This document shows, in pieces, positions 17,267-25,729 of a stretch of 41,830 nucleotides of DNA. A program made the position numbers and the translations under genes. The notes below the pieces were generated by a model. That model ran no database searches. It was not told where the DNA came from and was given only the letters and a program-made list of their open reading frames with translations. This DNA is from Bacillota bacterium (lineage in GTDB: Bacteria; Bacillota_E; JAJZYS01; JAJYTV01): the NCBI GenBank assembly GCA_021845645.1, contig JAJZVM010000031.1:1-41830 (forward strand), given 5' to 3'. The first letter of the stretch is position 1; each line of letters opens with the position of its first letter.

Positions 17267-18333
17267 GGGCCTGCAGGGCGGGTCTTCTCACGCTGCTGCT
17301 CCTGTTGATGCCGCTCATGGCCGGATGCTGGGACATGCACGACATCAGCGACCGGACGCCGATCATCGCGATAGGCTTCGACCACTTCCGGAGCGGCGAC
17401 TGGCGCGTGACGATCTCAGACGCGGTGCTCGCCCAAGGCGGCGCTTCGAGCTACACCGGGGCGATCCACTGGGGCGACGGGCCGACGCTCACCGAGGCGA
17501 TCGAGGACCTGCGCACGCACCTCGCCCGCCGCTTCTACCTCGGCTCGTGCAAGATCTACGTGTTCGGACTCGGCGTGCTGGAGGGGCATTCCACGGAGGT
17601 CCTGCGCATGCTGCTGCGGCGCGCGGGGGTGGACCAGACGGGGTTCGTGGTCGGCACCCGCGCGACGGCGCAGGCCCTGCTCGCGAAGCCGGACGGCGTC
17701 ATGGGGCTGACGGGCGTGCGGCTGCTGAAGGAGTTCGAGTCGGAGATGGAGTCTCGCGATGGCCACATCAAGGAGCCGATCTGGAAGACGGTGCGGGGGG
17801 CGCTCGACACGGGGGACACACTGCGCATACCGATGTTCGACCAGCTGCCGGCCACCAGCGTCAAAGCGTCGGGCACGGCCCTCATCTCCCGGGGCAGGCT
17901 GGGCACGTTCCTCGACCGCGAGGAGAGCGTGACCTTGCGCTGGCTCCTGAACCTGCCCGGCCGCAACGTGCTGCCGCTCGATCCCCCGTACGGGCAGTAC
18001 GAACTCAAGACGACCAACGTGCACACGTCCACGACCTACGACGGCAAGGCGCGTCACATCGCCGTACGCATCTCCGCGGCCCTCGAAGTCTACACCGCGC
18101 CGTCGATGGAGCTGCCCTCGGCGGTGGCGAAGGAACTGGGGCAGGCGGCGGCGACGACGATGGTGCGGCGCATCACCACCCTGACGCGCAAGATGCAGGC
18201 GGCCGACACCGATGGCGCGCTCTGGCACAGCATCGCGGAGTACGCGGGCCACTTCGACTTCGACCTCAAGCGGACGACGGTCTCGGTGCAGGTAGAGACG
18301 CACATCGCCCCGCACTTCTCGCCGAGCGTCTAG
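17263..18333 (+). CDS. gerC: Spore germination lipoprotein, Ger(x)C family
   Basis: A 356-residue protein with a lipoprotein signal: a hydrophobic stretch, then LMAGC with Cys22 as the lipidated residue. The body matches the Ger(x)C family (WDMHDISDRTPIIAIGFD at the start, KIYVFGLGVLEGH in the first domain, and a C-terminal domain with helix and strands from RISAALEVYT). It is the third subunit of the germinant receptor, anchored outside the inner spore membrane. The GTG start overlaps the gerB stop (GTGA), so all three genes are translationally coupled. It has no interruption. Confidence 0.92.
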   Translation: MRACRAGLLTLLLLLMPLMAGCWDMHDISDRTPIIAIGFDHFRSGDWRVTISDAVLAQGGASSYTGAIHWGDGPTLTEAIEDLRTHLARRFYLGSCKIYVFGLGVLEGHSTEVLRMLLRRAGVDQTGFVVGTRATAQALLAKPDGVMGLTGVRLLKEFESEMESRDGHIKEPIWKTVRGALDTGDTLRIPMFDQLPATSVKASGTALISRGRLGTFLDREESVTLRWLLNLPGRNVLPLDPPYGQYELKTTNVHTSTTYDGKARHIAVRISAALEVYTAPSMELPSAVAKELGQAAATTMVRRITTLTRKMQAADTDGALWHSIAEYAGHFDFDLKRTTVSVQVETHIAPHFSPSV

Positions 18334-18407
18334 CGCCAAAAAACATAGCTCTTTGCCGCCCCGCGCGACGGTCACCGTGACCTCCTTCGCCCCGTGGCCC
18401 CGCCTCG

Positions 18408-18449
18408 CGTAGACGCGTCTGGGTCCGCTGCATGCGCAGGGCGTCTACG
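18408..18449. other. Inverted repeat between convergent genes
   Basis: CGTAGACGC (18408-18416) and GCGTCTACG (18441-18449) are perfect 9-bp arms around a 24-nt loop. They lie between gerC (plus) and the metallophosphatase (minus). No T-run follows on either strand, so it is at best an atypical bidirectional terminator. Confidence 0.4.
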
Positions 18450-18472
18450 AACAGGCCCTCGGGAGGCGACGG

Positions 18473-19147
18473 TCAGCCGTCCGCGCCATGGCGGACAGGC
18501 ACCGCGTGCGCCGTGAGGCGGTGGCCGTCGAAGACGAGGCAGTTGAGCTGCTGCCCGTGCCCCGCGCCGCCGTCGATGCCGACCTTGCCGGCGCCGAAGT
18601 AGGCGTCGGCGAAGCCGTGCAGGCGCTGGCAGGGGGTATGGCCGAAGATCACCGTGCGCGGGTCCCTGGGCAGGCGCGAGAGAAAGGGCTCGCGGATCGT
18701 GGTGAACTCCTCCCGCGTCGACGTGCGCCAGTCCGCGAGATCCGGGTTGAATCCGGCATGGACGGCGATGAACGTCTCGTCCTCGTACCAGAGCGGCAGG
18801 CCGCACAGGAAGGCCGCAAGGTCCGGATGGTCCCGCCCGATCTCGGCGGCGAGCTCCCCGACGTAGCTGAAGATCGCGGGCAGCGGCCTTGACGGCCCAG
18901 CTCCCTGTCCCAGCTGATCGCAGAGCGCCAGGTCGTGGTTGCCGAGCAGCGCGGTGGCATGGCCGGCCGCGCAGAGGCCTTGGATCGTCCGCAGGCAGGA
19001 AACGTTCTCACCCTGTGCCCCCACGTAATCCCCGAGCAGGATCAGGCGGTCCTCTTGCGGTGTGTAGCGCACCGCGGCCAGCAGGCGCTGCAGGGCGTCG
19101 ACCCGGCCGTGGATGTCGCTGATGAAGAGGCGCCGCATGGTGACCAT
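18473..19147 (-). CDS. Metallophosphoesterase, Ser/Thr phosphatase-like
   Basis: A 224-residue calcineurin-like phosphoesterase with the full metal-site series: DIHG (D-x-H), GDYVG (GDxxx), GNHD, a histidine in FIAVHAGFN, and GHTP. The spacing resembles bacterial PrpA/ApaH-type enzymes acting on phosphoproteins or dinucleoside polyphosphates. The frame is open far upstream inside the permease gene; the ATG at 19147 is preceded by AAGGAGG and gives a normal length. It begins 14 bp after the permease stop on the same strand, so it is the last gene of the ABC operon. A metal-dependent hydrolase at the end of an iron- or phosphonate-type uptake operon is suggestive, but the substrate is unknown. 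Confidence 0.85.
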   Translation of the reverse strand: MVTMRRLFISDIHGRVDALQRLLAAVRYTPQEDRLILLGDYVGAQGENVSCLRTIQGLCAAGHATALLGNHDLALCDQLGQGAGPSRPLPAIFSYVGELAAEIGRDHPDLAAFLCGLPLWYEDETFIAVHAGFNPDLADWRTSTREEFTTIREPFLSRLPRDPRTVIFGHTPCQRLHGFADAYFGAGKVGIDGGAGHGQQLNCLVFDGHRLTAHAVPVRHGADG

Positions 19148-19161
19148 CCTGGCCTCCTTCG

Positions 19162-20877
19162 CTAGAAGAGGTCCCCGCCGCGCTCCCGGGCGCCCCCGCT
19201 CCACCACTGCACGGCGCCCAGCAGCAGCACGGTGACGAGCAGCGTCACGACGGCGAGCGCGGTGGCGTCGGGCAGGCTTCCCTGCGTGTACTGCCCGTAG
19301 ATGTAGGTCGAGACCAGGGTGCTGTTCGGCGGACTCAGCAGCATCGGCACCACGAGGTCGCGCACGGAGACCGCGAAGACCATCATCCAACCGGCGACGA
19401 GCCCCGGAGCGAGCAGGGGCAGCACGATGCGGCGGGCGATATGCCAGGTCCCGCCCTGGTGGACGCGCCCCGCCTCCCAGACCGTGGGAGACAGCCGGAA
19501 GAGCGCTGCGCGCACGTACGTGAAGCAGAACGGGAAGAGGACGGTCACGAACCCCACCACCAGCATGGCATTCGTGTCGTACGGCGTGAAGGGCAGCCAG
19601 CGGGCGTTCCAGAAGAGGATCAGCCCGATCGCCAGCAGCACGTCGGGGATGGCGTTCGGCAGGAGGCCAAGCCACTCGGTCCACTGCGCGAGGCGCGACG
19701 GCAGAAAGCGGGCCGTCACCGCCAGGAGGAGCGAGAGCGCGAGCGCCCCTGTCGCGGCGAGCGCTGCGAGGCGCAGGCTGCCGAGGAGCGCCGCGCCGGC
19801 CCCCCCGCCCGCGGTGAAGATGTGGAGGTAGTGCACGAGCGAGAGGTTCGAGAGCATAAGGCCGTCCCCCTCGATGCGCAGGAGCGATGTCGCGACAAGA
19901 CTGCCCACAGGGATCACGAGGCTGAGGATGGCGACGACGGCCACGACCGCCCCTGCGAGCCGGCGCGTTGCGATGGGCGGGCGGGCAAGGCTGTGCGACC
20001 CGCCGCCGCCGTCGTGCACGAGCCGTGTGCGCCGCTGGTAGGCGTCGTTGCCCAGCCACAAAAGGAACACGATCAGGAGCAGCAACGTGGAGAGCTGGGC
20101 CGCCACGCCGAAGTCGATCGGCCAGTTGGACATCTTGAGGTAGATCGCCGTCGTGAGTACCGGGAAATGCACCATGCTGCCGAAGACGAGCGGCGCACCG
20201 AACTCCCCGATGGTCTTGACGAACACCAGCACCGTCGCGCCAAGCAGCACAGGCGCCGTGACCGGCAGCCAGATCCGCACGACGCGATACCAGAGCGGCG
20301 CGCCGTGAACGGTCGCCGCCGGGTCGTAGCGGGTTCGCACCGTCTCCATGGCCTGCAGCGTCGCGAGCAGGGAGATGGGAAAGAGGTGCAGCGTCATGAT
20401 CAGGACGAGGCCCCAGAGCGAGAAGAACACCGAGCCCAGCCCCGCTAGCGCCGGCGCGAGGTGGTCGAGGTAGCCGTTCGGCTCCATGAACATGATCCAG
20501 CCCATGGACATGAGGTATGGAGGGCCCATGAAGGGGATCAGGCTCGCGGTGCGCAGGAGCGGGTTCTGGGCAATCCCGAGCGCCGACATGGCCCAGGCGA
20601 GGACGAACGCGATCACCGCGCTCAAGGCGGACACGAAGAGGCCCAGTTCAAGCGTATTTCCCAGCGCCTGCAAGACGTCCGGCGTGAAGAGGAACGCCCA
20701 ATGCCGCAAGAGAGGGACGGCCTGCGCCAGGACGGCGAGCACGGGCAGGCCCATCAGGACCAGGAACACGGCCAGCAGCCCGGGCTGCCCCAGCGCGCGC
20801 AGGGCGGGTCCGTGGCCGCCCTGCCGCGCCGGCGGGAATGTACGGCCAGGCGCGAGGCTACTGGAGGGCGTTGTCAA
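19162..20877 (-). CDS. ABC transporter fused double permease (Fe3+/2-aminoethylphosphonate type)
   Basis: A 571-residue membrane protein with about 12 helices in two homologous halves, each a binding-protein-dependent permease domain. The cytoplasmic coupling (EAA-like) loops are visible: YDPAATVHGAPLWYRVVRIW in half one and EAGRVHQGGTWHIARRIVLP in half two. This fused form is typical of FbpB-type ferric iron permeases and PhnU2-type phosphonate permeases. The start TTG at 20877 overlaps the binding-protein gene by 20 bases; no better start with a ribosome site is seen before the first helix. It works with the ATPase and binding protein upstream. Confidence 0.9.
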   Translation of the reverse strand: MTTPSSSLAPGRTFPPARQGGHGPALRALGQPGLLAVFLVLMGLPVLAVLAQAVPLLRHWAFLFTPDVLQALGNTLELGLFVSALSAVIAFVLAWAMSALGIAQNPLLRTASLIPFMGPPYLMSMGWIMFMEPNGYLDHLAPALAGLGSVFFSLWGLVLIMTLHLFPISLLATLQAMETVRTRYDPAATVHGAPLWYRVVRIWLPVTAPVLLGATVLVFVKTIGEFGAPLVFGSMVHFPVLTTAIYLKMSNWPIDFGVAAQLSTLLLLIVFLLWLGNDAYQRRTRLVHDGGGGSHSLARPPIATRRLAGAVVAVVAILSLVIPVGSLVATSLLRIEGDGLMLSNLSLVHYLHIFTAGGGAGAALLGSLRLAALAATGALALSLLLAVTARFLPSRLAQWTEWLGLLPNAIPDVLLAIGLILFWNARWLPFTPYDTNAMLVVGFVTVLFPFCFTYVRAALFRLSPTVWEAGRVHQGGTWHIARRIVLPLLAPGLVAGWMMVFAVSVRDLVVPMLLSPPNSTLVSTYIYGQYTQGSLPDATALAVVTLLVTVLLLGAVQWWSGGARERGGDLF

Positions 20878-21850
20878 TGCTCTGGATATAGGAGGCCTTG
20901 TGCCTGGCGAGATCGCCCCAGTTCACGGTCCAGGCGTCGATGCCGGATAGCCCGACCCTGGCCGGGTTTGCCGGGTATCCCTTGATTCCCGGCAGGAGGT
21001 AGTTCTTCGCCACGATCGCCTGCGCCGCGTCGGACATCACGAAGTCTTCGAAGAGGCGCGCAGCCCGCAGATTGTGCGCGGACTTCAGGATCATGACAGG
21101 GCGCGGGTTCACGACCGTGCCTTCCTTGGGATAGACGATGCCGAGCGGCTCGCCCTTCGCGATGTCCGCGTACGCCATGTAGTCCACGCCCGCCAGGACC
21201 ATATCCTTGGCGCCGGTGATCACCTCGTTCAGGGCGTCCGCGTTCGCGCCCTGGACCACTGCGCCGTACTTGCCGAGGTCCTGGAAGTAGTACATGCCGA
21301 GCACCTGATTCTGCAGGTAGCCGCCGACGAAGTCTACGGCCGAGCCGGACTGCGCAGGGTCCGGCATGACGATCTTGCCCTCCCACTGCGGGTTCAGCGC
21401 CGCGAGCCAGGTCGTCGGTGGGTTCTTGACGAGGTTCGTGTTGTAGGTGATGCCGAGGGCCGATGCGCTGTAGGCGTAGTACATGCCCTTGGGACCCTTC
21501 CAGATGGCGTTCTGCCCGTTCGTCGGGTAGAAGGGCTGGAGCATGCCCTCCTGCTGCAGGGCTGCGCCGGCGGACCAGTCCGCAAGCATGACGAGGTCGG
21601 CATGGGGGTTGCTCTTCTCGGCTTGCAGGCGGCCGAGCACCTTGCCGGTCGTACTCTGGTAGATCTGCACCTGGATGCCGGTGCGCTGTTGGAAAGCCTG
21701 GACAAGATCATTGGCAAGTCCCGCAGGGCCCGCGCTATACACGACGAGGGTCCCGCTCTGCGCGCTGGCGCCCGCCGGATACGCGGACAGCGCGAGGATC
21801 CCGAGCATGCCCGCGGCCGATGCGGCGACGGCCTTCAGTCTCTGATGCAT
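20858..21850 (-). CDS. ABC transporter substrate-binding protein (Fe3+/phosphonate family)
   Basis: A 330-residue extracellular solute-binding protein. It starts with a signal peptide (MHQRLKAVAASAAG, hydrophobic core, then AGASA before QSG). The mature part begins GTLVVYSAGPAGLANDLVQAF, then TGKVLGRLQAEKSNPHADLV, typical of family 1 proteins of the FbpA/AfuA and PhnS2 group. Tyrosines in GVDYMAYAD are at about the place where iron-binding relatives carry ligands, but assignment to iron is not secure. The ATG at 21850 follows GAGGAGG; the longer frame from 21880 overlaps the ATPase gene. No lipobox cysteine is seen, which is unusual for a Bacillota binding protein. Confidence 0.88.
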   Translation of the reverse strand: MHQRLKAVAASAAGMLGILALSAYPAGASAQSGTLVVYSAGPAGLANDLVQAFQQRTGIQVQIYQSTTGKVLGRLQAEKSNPHADLVMLADWSAGAALQQEGMLQPFYPTNGQNAIWKGPKGMYYAYSASALGITYNTNLVKNPPTTWLAALNPQWEGKIVMPDPAQSGSAVDFVGGYLQNQVLGMYYFQDLGKYGAVVQGANADALNEVITGAKDMVLAGVDYMAYADIAKGEPLGIVYPKEGTVVNPRPVMILKSAHNLRAARLFEDFVMSDAAQAIVAKNYLLPGIKGYPANPARVGLSGIDAWTVNWGDLARHKASYIQSIDNALQ

Positions 21851-21857
21851 GGCAGGT

Positions 21858-22976
21858 TCAGCCTCCTCGAGGTACGTCACCAGGGTCGTCGAACACGAGG
21901 TGCGGGCGATCGAGACGCAGGCCTAGGCGGACCACCTCCCCCACGGGTAGCGCGCGGTCGTGGTAGAGCGAGACCTCCCCGAGATCGCGCACCGCGACGC
22001 GGAGCTCGTGGCGACCCAGCACGAACTGGTGTCTCGTGATCCGGCCCTCCCACTGCGGGGCGCCTGCCGTCTGCGGCCCCTCGCGCACCGCGACCGCCTC
22101 CGGCCGCAGCACGAGATGGCCCGCTGACCCCAGGGGCACCTGGGTGCCAGGGAGGCGGGGAAGCTCCGTCCCGTCGGACAGCAGGAGAGCCCCCAGGCCA
22201 CGGCCGGAGAAGGGCAGCAGGTTCGCGCGGCCGACGAATGACGCCACCCGGATGTCCCGGGGCCGCTCGTACAGCTCGGACGGCGTGTCGTATTGAAGCC
22301 CGCGCCCGGCGTACAGGACGAGGATGCGGTCGGAGACCGCCATCGCCTCCTCCTGGTCGTGGGTGACGCTGAGCACGGTCATCTCGCTCTCGCGCAGAAT
22401 GCCGACGAGTTCCCCGCGCACACCGGCGCGCAACGCGGGGTCAAGCCCGCTGAACGCTTCATCGAGGAGGACGAGCGCCGGGCGCGCAGCGATCGCACGC
22501 GCGAACGCGGTGCGCTGCTGCTGACCGCCCGAAAGCTCGTGGGGCCTGCGGTGGCCGAGTTCCTCCATGCGGAAGAGGCGCAGGGTATCGTGGACCCGGT
22601 CCAGGATCTCCTGGCGGGACCAGCGCACGAGGCCGCGGCGCCGGCGGCTCCACAGCGGGAAGGCGACGTGCTCCAGCACGCTGAGGTGTGGCCAGAGGCC
22701 GAAATCCTGGAACACCATGCCGATGTCCCGGTCCTCCACCCGCCGCCGTATGCGCTGCGCGCTGGAGACGAAGAGCTCGTCGCCGCAGGAGATCTCCCCG
22801 GTGTCCGGGTCCTCGAGGCCTGCGACGATGCGCAGGAGTGTGCTCTTCCCGGCGCCCGAAGGGCCGAGGATCGAAACGAACTCCCCCCTGCGCACATCGA
22901 GATCAATGCCGCTCAGGATCACCTGACCGCCAATCGCTTTGCCGATGTTCCGCACGGCGATATATGTGGACTGCAT
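21858..22976 (-). CDS. ABC transporter ATP-binding protein (FbpC/PotA-like)
   Basis: A 372-residue ATPase with Walker A GPSGAGKST (38-46), Q-loop Q90 (MVFQDFGLWPHL), signature LSGGQQQR (148-155), Walker B LVLLDEAFSGLD (168-179) and an H-loop (SVTHDQEEAM). A C-terminal regulatory TOBE-type beta domain follows (from about 275). It energises the double permease downstream. The ATG at 22976 is preceded by AGGAGG; the open frame upstream to 23216 is intergenic. It is the first gene of the minus-strand operon ATPase, binding protein, permease, phosphatase, and is divergent from the phoH-type gene. Confidence 0.93.
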   Translation of the reverse strand: MQSTYIAVRNIGKAIGGQVILSGIDLDVRRGEFVSILGPSGAGKSTLLRIVAGLEDPDTGEISCGDELFVSSAQRIRRRVEDRDIGMVFQDFGLWPHLSVLEHVAFPLWSRRRRGLVRWSRQEILDRVHDTLRLFRMEELGHRRPHELSGGQQQRTAFARAIAARPALVLLDEAFSGLDPALRAGVRGELVGILRESEMTVLSVTHDQEEAMAVSDRILVLYAGRGLQYDTPSELYERPRDIRVASFVGRANLLPFSGRGLGALLLSDGTELPRLPGTQVPLGSAGHLVLRPEAVAVREGPQTAGAPQWEGRITRHQFVLGRHELRVAVRDLGEVSLYHDRALPVGEVVRLGLRLDRPHLVFDDPGDVPRGG

Positions 22977-23282
22977 TCTGCCTCCTGCTGCGGGCAGTCT
23001 GCAGAAGTCGTGTGAAGATTGCGTTGGTGTTTGACTGCGATTCCATTGCGCAGGGAGCTGAGGGCACCGGCTCGCTGCAGACGTCACCTCCGCCGGGCAG
23101 CTGGTCGGTGCCCAGGGGCGCCAGGGTTCAGCTGCTGGACCTTCGGCTGCCTTGCACACGGTCGTCCGCCTGCAGGCCGGCCCGGACGGCAGGCCTGTTA
23201 GGATTGTGCGAAGCACGAGGTCGCGGGGGGCGTCGCGGCAAATCCCTGCAGCGATGGCCGAGACGGCGAGAGGGGTGCGTCC
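22977..23282. other. Divergent intergenic region, ABC operon / PIN-PhoH
   Basis: These 306 bp separate two divergent genes and should carry both promoters. I see no riboswitch with recognisable conserved loops and no clean -35/-10 pair. The sequence is GC-rich with short palindromes only. Open frames here are fragments without protein character. Confidence 0.5.
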
Positions 23283-24821
23283 TTGGGCAAGGAGTTCGTG
23301 CTAGACACCAACGTCCTCTTGCACGATCCACAGTCCCTCCTGATGTTCGGCGAAGGGAACGAGGTGATCATCCCGATCGTCACGATCGAGGAACTGGACA
23401 GGTTCCAGGGACATCTCGACGGGATCGGGGCGAACGCGCGCCAGGCCATCCGCATCATGGACCAGCTTTCGGCAGAAGGGGACATCGTCGCAGGGGTGAA
23501 GCTGCCCTCCGGCGGTACGGTGCGCATCGAACTGAACCATCAACAGGCTGATCTGCTGCCGCCCGGTCTCGACATCGCGAGGTCGGACCACCGCATCCTG
23601 GCCGTCGCGGCGGCGCTGAGGGCTGCCGATCCCAAGGGACACGTCGTGCTGGTCTCGAACGACCTGAACCTGCGGGTGAAGGCGCGCGGCATGGGAATCC
23701 GCTCGGAGGCTTACCGAAACGATCAGGTAGGTCCCGTCATCCATACCGGCATCGTGCGCCTCACGGTGACGCGGGCGCTGTTTGATGAGGTGGAGGCGAA
23801 GGGCGTCCCCCTGGAGCAAATGCCCTTGCCCGCTGGCGATCTGAAAGCGAGCGACTACCTGCTCGCCTCCCTGGCGGAACGATGCGAGCGCTGCGGCGCA
23901 AGCCTGAGCCGCGAGGTGGTGTACTACGGCGATCCCCCGCAGACGGCCTGGTTCTGCGCGTCCTGCCTCGCGCAGGAGGTGCCGCGCCTTGCGGCGGAGG
24001 ACATCCAACAGCTCTTCCAGGGGCACGGGAAGGCGGAGCTCGGCTTCGGCTACGGGCACGTGGCCGTGCAGCAGAAGGGCTACTGGGAGGTCGTGGGCAA
24101 CAAGGTGCGGCCCATCTCCTCCTATCGTCGGGGTCAGAAGGTCTACGGCAGCCTCGAAGCCCGAAACGACGAGCAGGTGTTCGCACTGGACGCCCTGCTC
24201 AATCCGCGCAAGGCCCTCGTGACGCTTCTCGGGCCGCAGGGCTCCGGCAAGACCCTGCTCGCCATCGCGGTCGGCATGGATCTTGCCGAGCGTCAAGAGT
24301 ACGAGAAGGTGATCTACACACGGGAAATCGTCCCGATGGGCCGGGATCTCGGCGCCCTGCCGGGTACCGAGTCGGAGAAGATGCGCGAGTGGGTCATGCC
24401 GGCCTATGACGCCCTGGAAGCTCTGTTCGAGCGTCCCCGGCACGGCAGGCACGGCGGCAGGGTGGAGCGGGAGACGCTCGACGACCGGGTCGAGTACTTG
24501 AAGCGCATGGGACAGATCGAGTTCAAGTCCATGTCGTTCTTCCGGGGCCGCAGCTTCTCGCAGCGCTTCCTCATCCTCGACGAGGCGCAGAACGTCACGC
24601 CCCACCAGGCGGCGATCACGGTGAAGCGCGCCGGCAAAGGGACCAAGGTGGTGCTGATCGGAGACCCCGAGCAGATCGACAGCCCCTATCTCAGCCAGGG
24701 CGCCGACGGCCTGAGCTTCATCGCCGAGAAGATGCGGGGCCAGGACCTCTTCTCGTGCGTCGGCCTGCAATCGGCGGAGCGCTCGCCGCTTGCCGAACGC
24801 TGCCGCCAGCTCGGTCTCTGA
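23283..24821 (+). CDS. PIN domain-PhoH ATPase fusion (YlaK-like) with Cys4 insert
   Basis: 512 residues. The N-terminal PIN nuclease domain (1-165) shows acidic residues D8 (LDTNVLLHD), E37 (VTIEELDR), D102 (ARSDHRIL) and D127 (VLVSNDLN). The C-terminal PhoH/RNA-helicase-like ATPase (from about 288) has Walker A GPQGSGKT (317-324), the family block YTREIVPMGRDLGALPGTES and Walker B FLILDEAQN (429-437). Between them C201, C204, C225 and C228 (CERC...CASC) form a likely zinc ribbon. Bacterial PIN-PhoH proteins act as RNA-unwinding nucleases. The TTG start follows GAGAGGGG. It is monocistronic. Confidence 0.93.
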   Translation: MGKEFVLDTNVLLHDPQSLLMFGEGNEVIIPIVTIEELDRFQGHLDGIGANARQAIRIMDQLSAEGDIVAGVKLPSGGTVRIELNHQQADLLPPGLDIARSDHRILAVAAALRAADPKGHVVLVSNDLNLRVKARGMGIRSEAYRNDQVGPVIHTGIVRLTVTRALFDEVEAKGVPLEQMPLPAGDLKASDYLLASLAERCERCGASLSREVVYYGDPPQTAWFCASCLAQEVPRLAAEDIQQLFQGHGKAELGFGYGHVAVQQKGYWEVVGNKVRPISSYRRGQKVYGSLEARNDEQVFALDALLNPRKALVTLLGPQGSGKTLLAIAVGMDLAERQEYEKVIYTREIVPMGRDLGALPGTESEKMREWVMPAYDALEALFERPRHGRHGGRVERETLDDRVEYLKRMGQIEFKSMSFFRGRSFSQRFLILDEAQNVTPHQAAITVKRAGKGTKVVLIGDPEQIDSPYLSQGADGLSFIAEKMRGQDLFSCVGLQSAERSPLAERCRQLGL

Positions 24822-25729
24822 CAGCCGGGAACCGCTTCGTCGTCTCGCGCCGGAGCCCAGGTCCGACATGCATGGCCCAATACGGGTGAGATCGGCCGGG
24901 CGGCTCACGTCAGAGAGCCAGGTCAGAGACGCGCATGCGGCCATGTCGACCGCCGGTCCCCGGCATCGTCGGAGCGAGAGCGTGGAGTCTCCCGGTCAGG
25001 GCGGCCTGCAAGCGCCCTGACCGGGAGACAGCCGCGATGCCAAGCGCTGCCCATCGGGCGATGCTGGCCCGTCGCTGAGGCGCGGCGTGCCTTCTGCGTC
25101 GCGTGTGGCAGCATACGCCTCGGCGCCGTTTCCCTCTCCTCCGCTGTCATGGGCAGGCCTTGGCTGCACGTGGTGATGGGCCCTTGGACCCGTCCGCATC
25201 CCTGTCTTCACACCGGGCGCGAACCAGTCGGTGGGCGCATCCTCGGTGAGGGACACGGCGGCTTCGGCTGCGGGGGGCGCTGTCACGAGGACGTCACACG
25301 GACGGACTCGGCTTCGATCCGTGCGTCGTCAAGCCCCGAGGAGCCTATAGGACGACGGATGCCAGCCTGCAGCGACCAGCGCGGCGGCGAAGACCAAGAC
25401 GCCCGGAGGCCGTGCGCGACGTCGCTGAGCGGGGCGGGGCCTCCCGGCAGCGCTGACCGGACGAGACCCTCGCGGTCTGTGGGGGCGGTGGCGAACCCGG
25501 CGCGGCGAGGTCCTTGGCAAGCCTCTGCTTCCGCATGGACCCATTCGCACGCGCCCGGCCAAGTGGACATTTGGTATCTGCTACATTCAGCCCTGTCGAG
25601 TCCCAGAACTACCGCGCATGCTCAGGCCTGCTGGGACACCGAGCGTAGCCACACCCCTTGCAAGACCCCATCCCTGGCGGTGCGCACCGGCCAGTTTGCA
25701 TCAAGATCTCTCGGGACGGAGGGAGCGGC
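24822..25729. other. 908-bp gap with a long hairpin, no convincing gene
   Basis: Open frames on both strands here are arginine-, serine- and proline-rich with no hydrophobic core or motif, and their starts lack ribosome sites. The only clear structure is the 17-bp inverted repeat at 24987-25029. The ribosome site of the HD-GYP gene lies at the right edge (about 25718-25723). Confidence 0.55.
24987..25029. repeat. Perfect 17-bp inverted repeat (long hairpin)
   Basis: GTCTCCCGGTCAGGGCG at 24987-25003 and its exact complement at 25013-25029 are separated by 9 nt. RNA from either strand would form a very stable stem. It lies 165 bp after the PIN-PhoH stop. No T-run follows on the plus strand, so it is not a canonical terminator. 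It could be a U-less terminator, an mRNA-stabilising hairpin, or the end of a small element. Confidence 0.75.

Noticed and set aside
17166..18380. 404-codon frame overlapping gerC
   Set aside because: Shadow frame; gerC has a lipobox, family motifs and start/stop overlap with gerB.
22977..23282. TPP, molybdenum or other riboswitch before the ABC operon
   Set aside because: No conserved loop sequences of these classes could be identified by eye on the minus strand.
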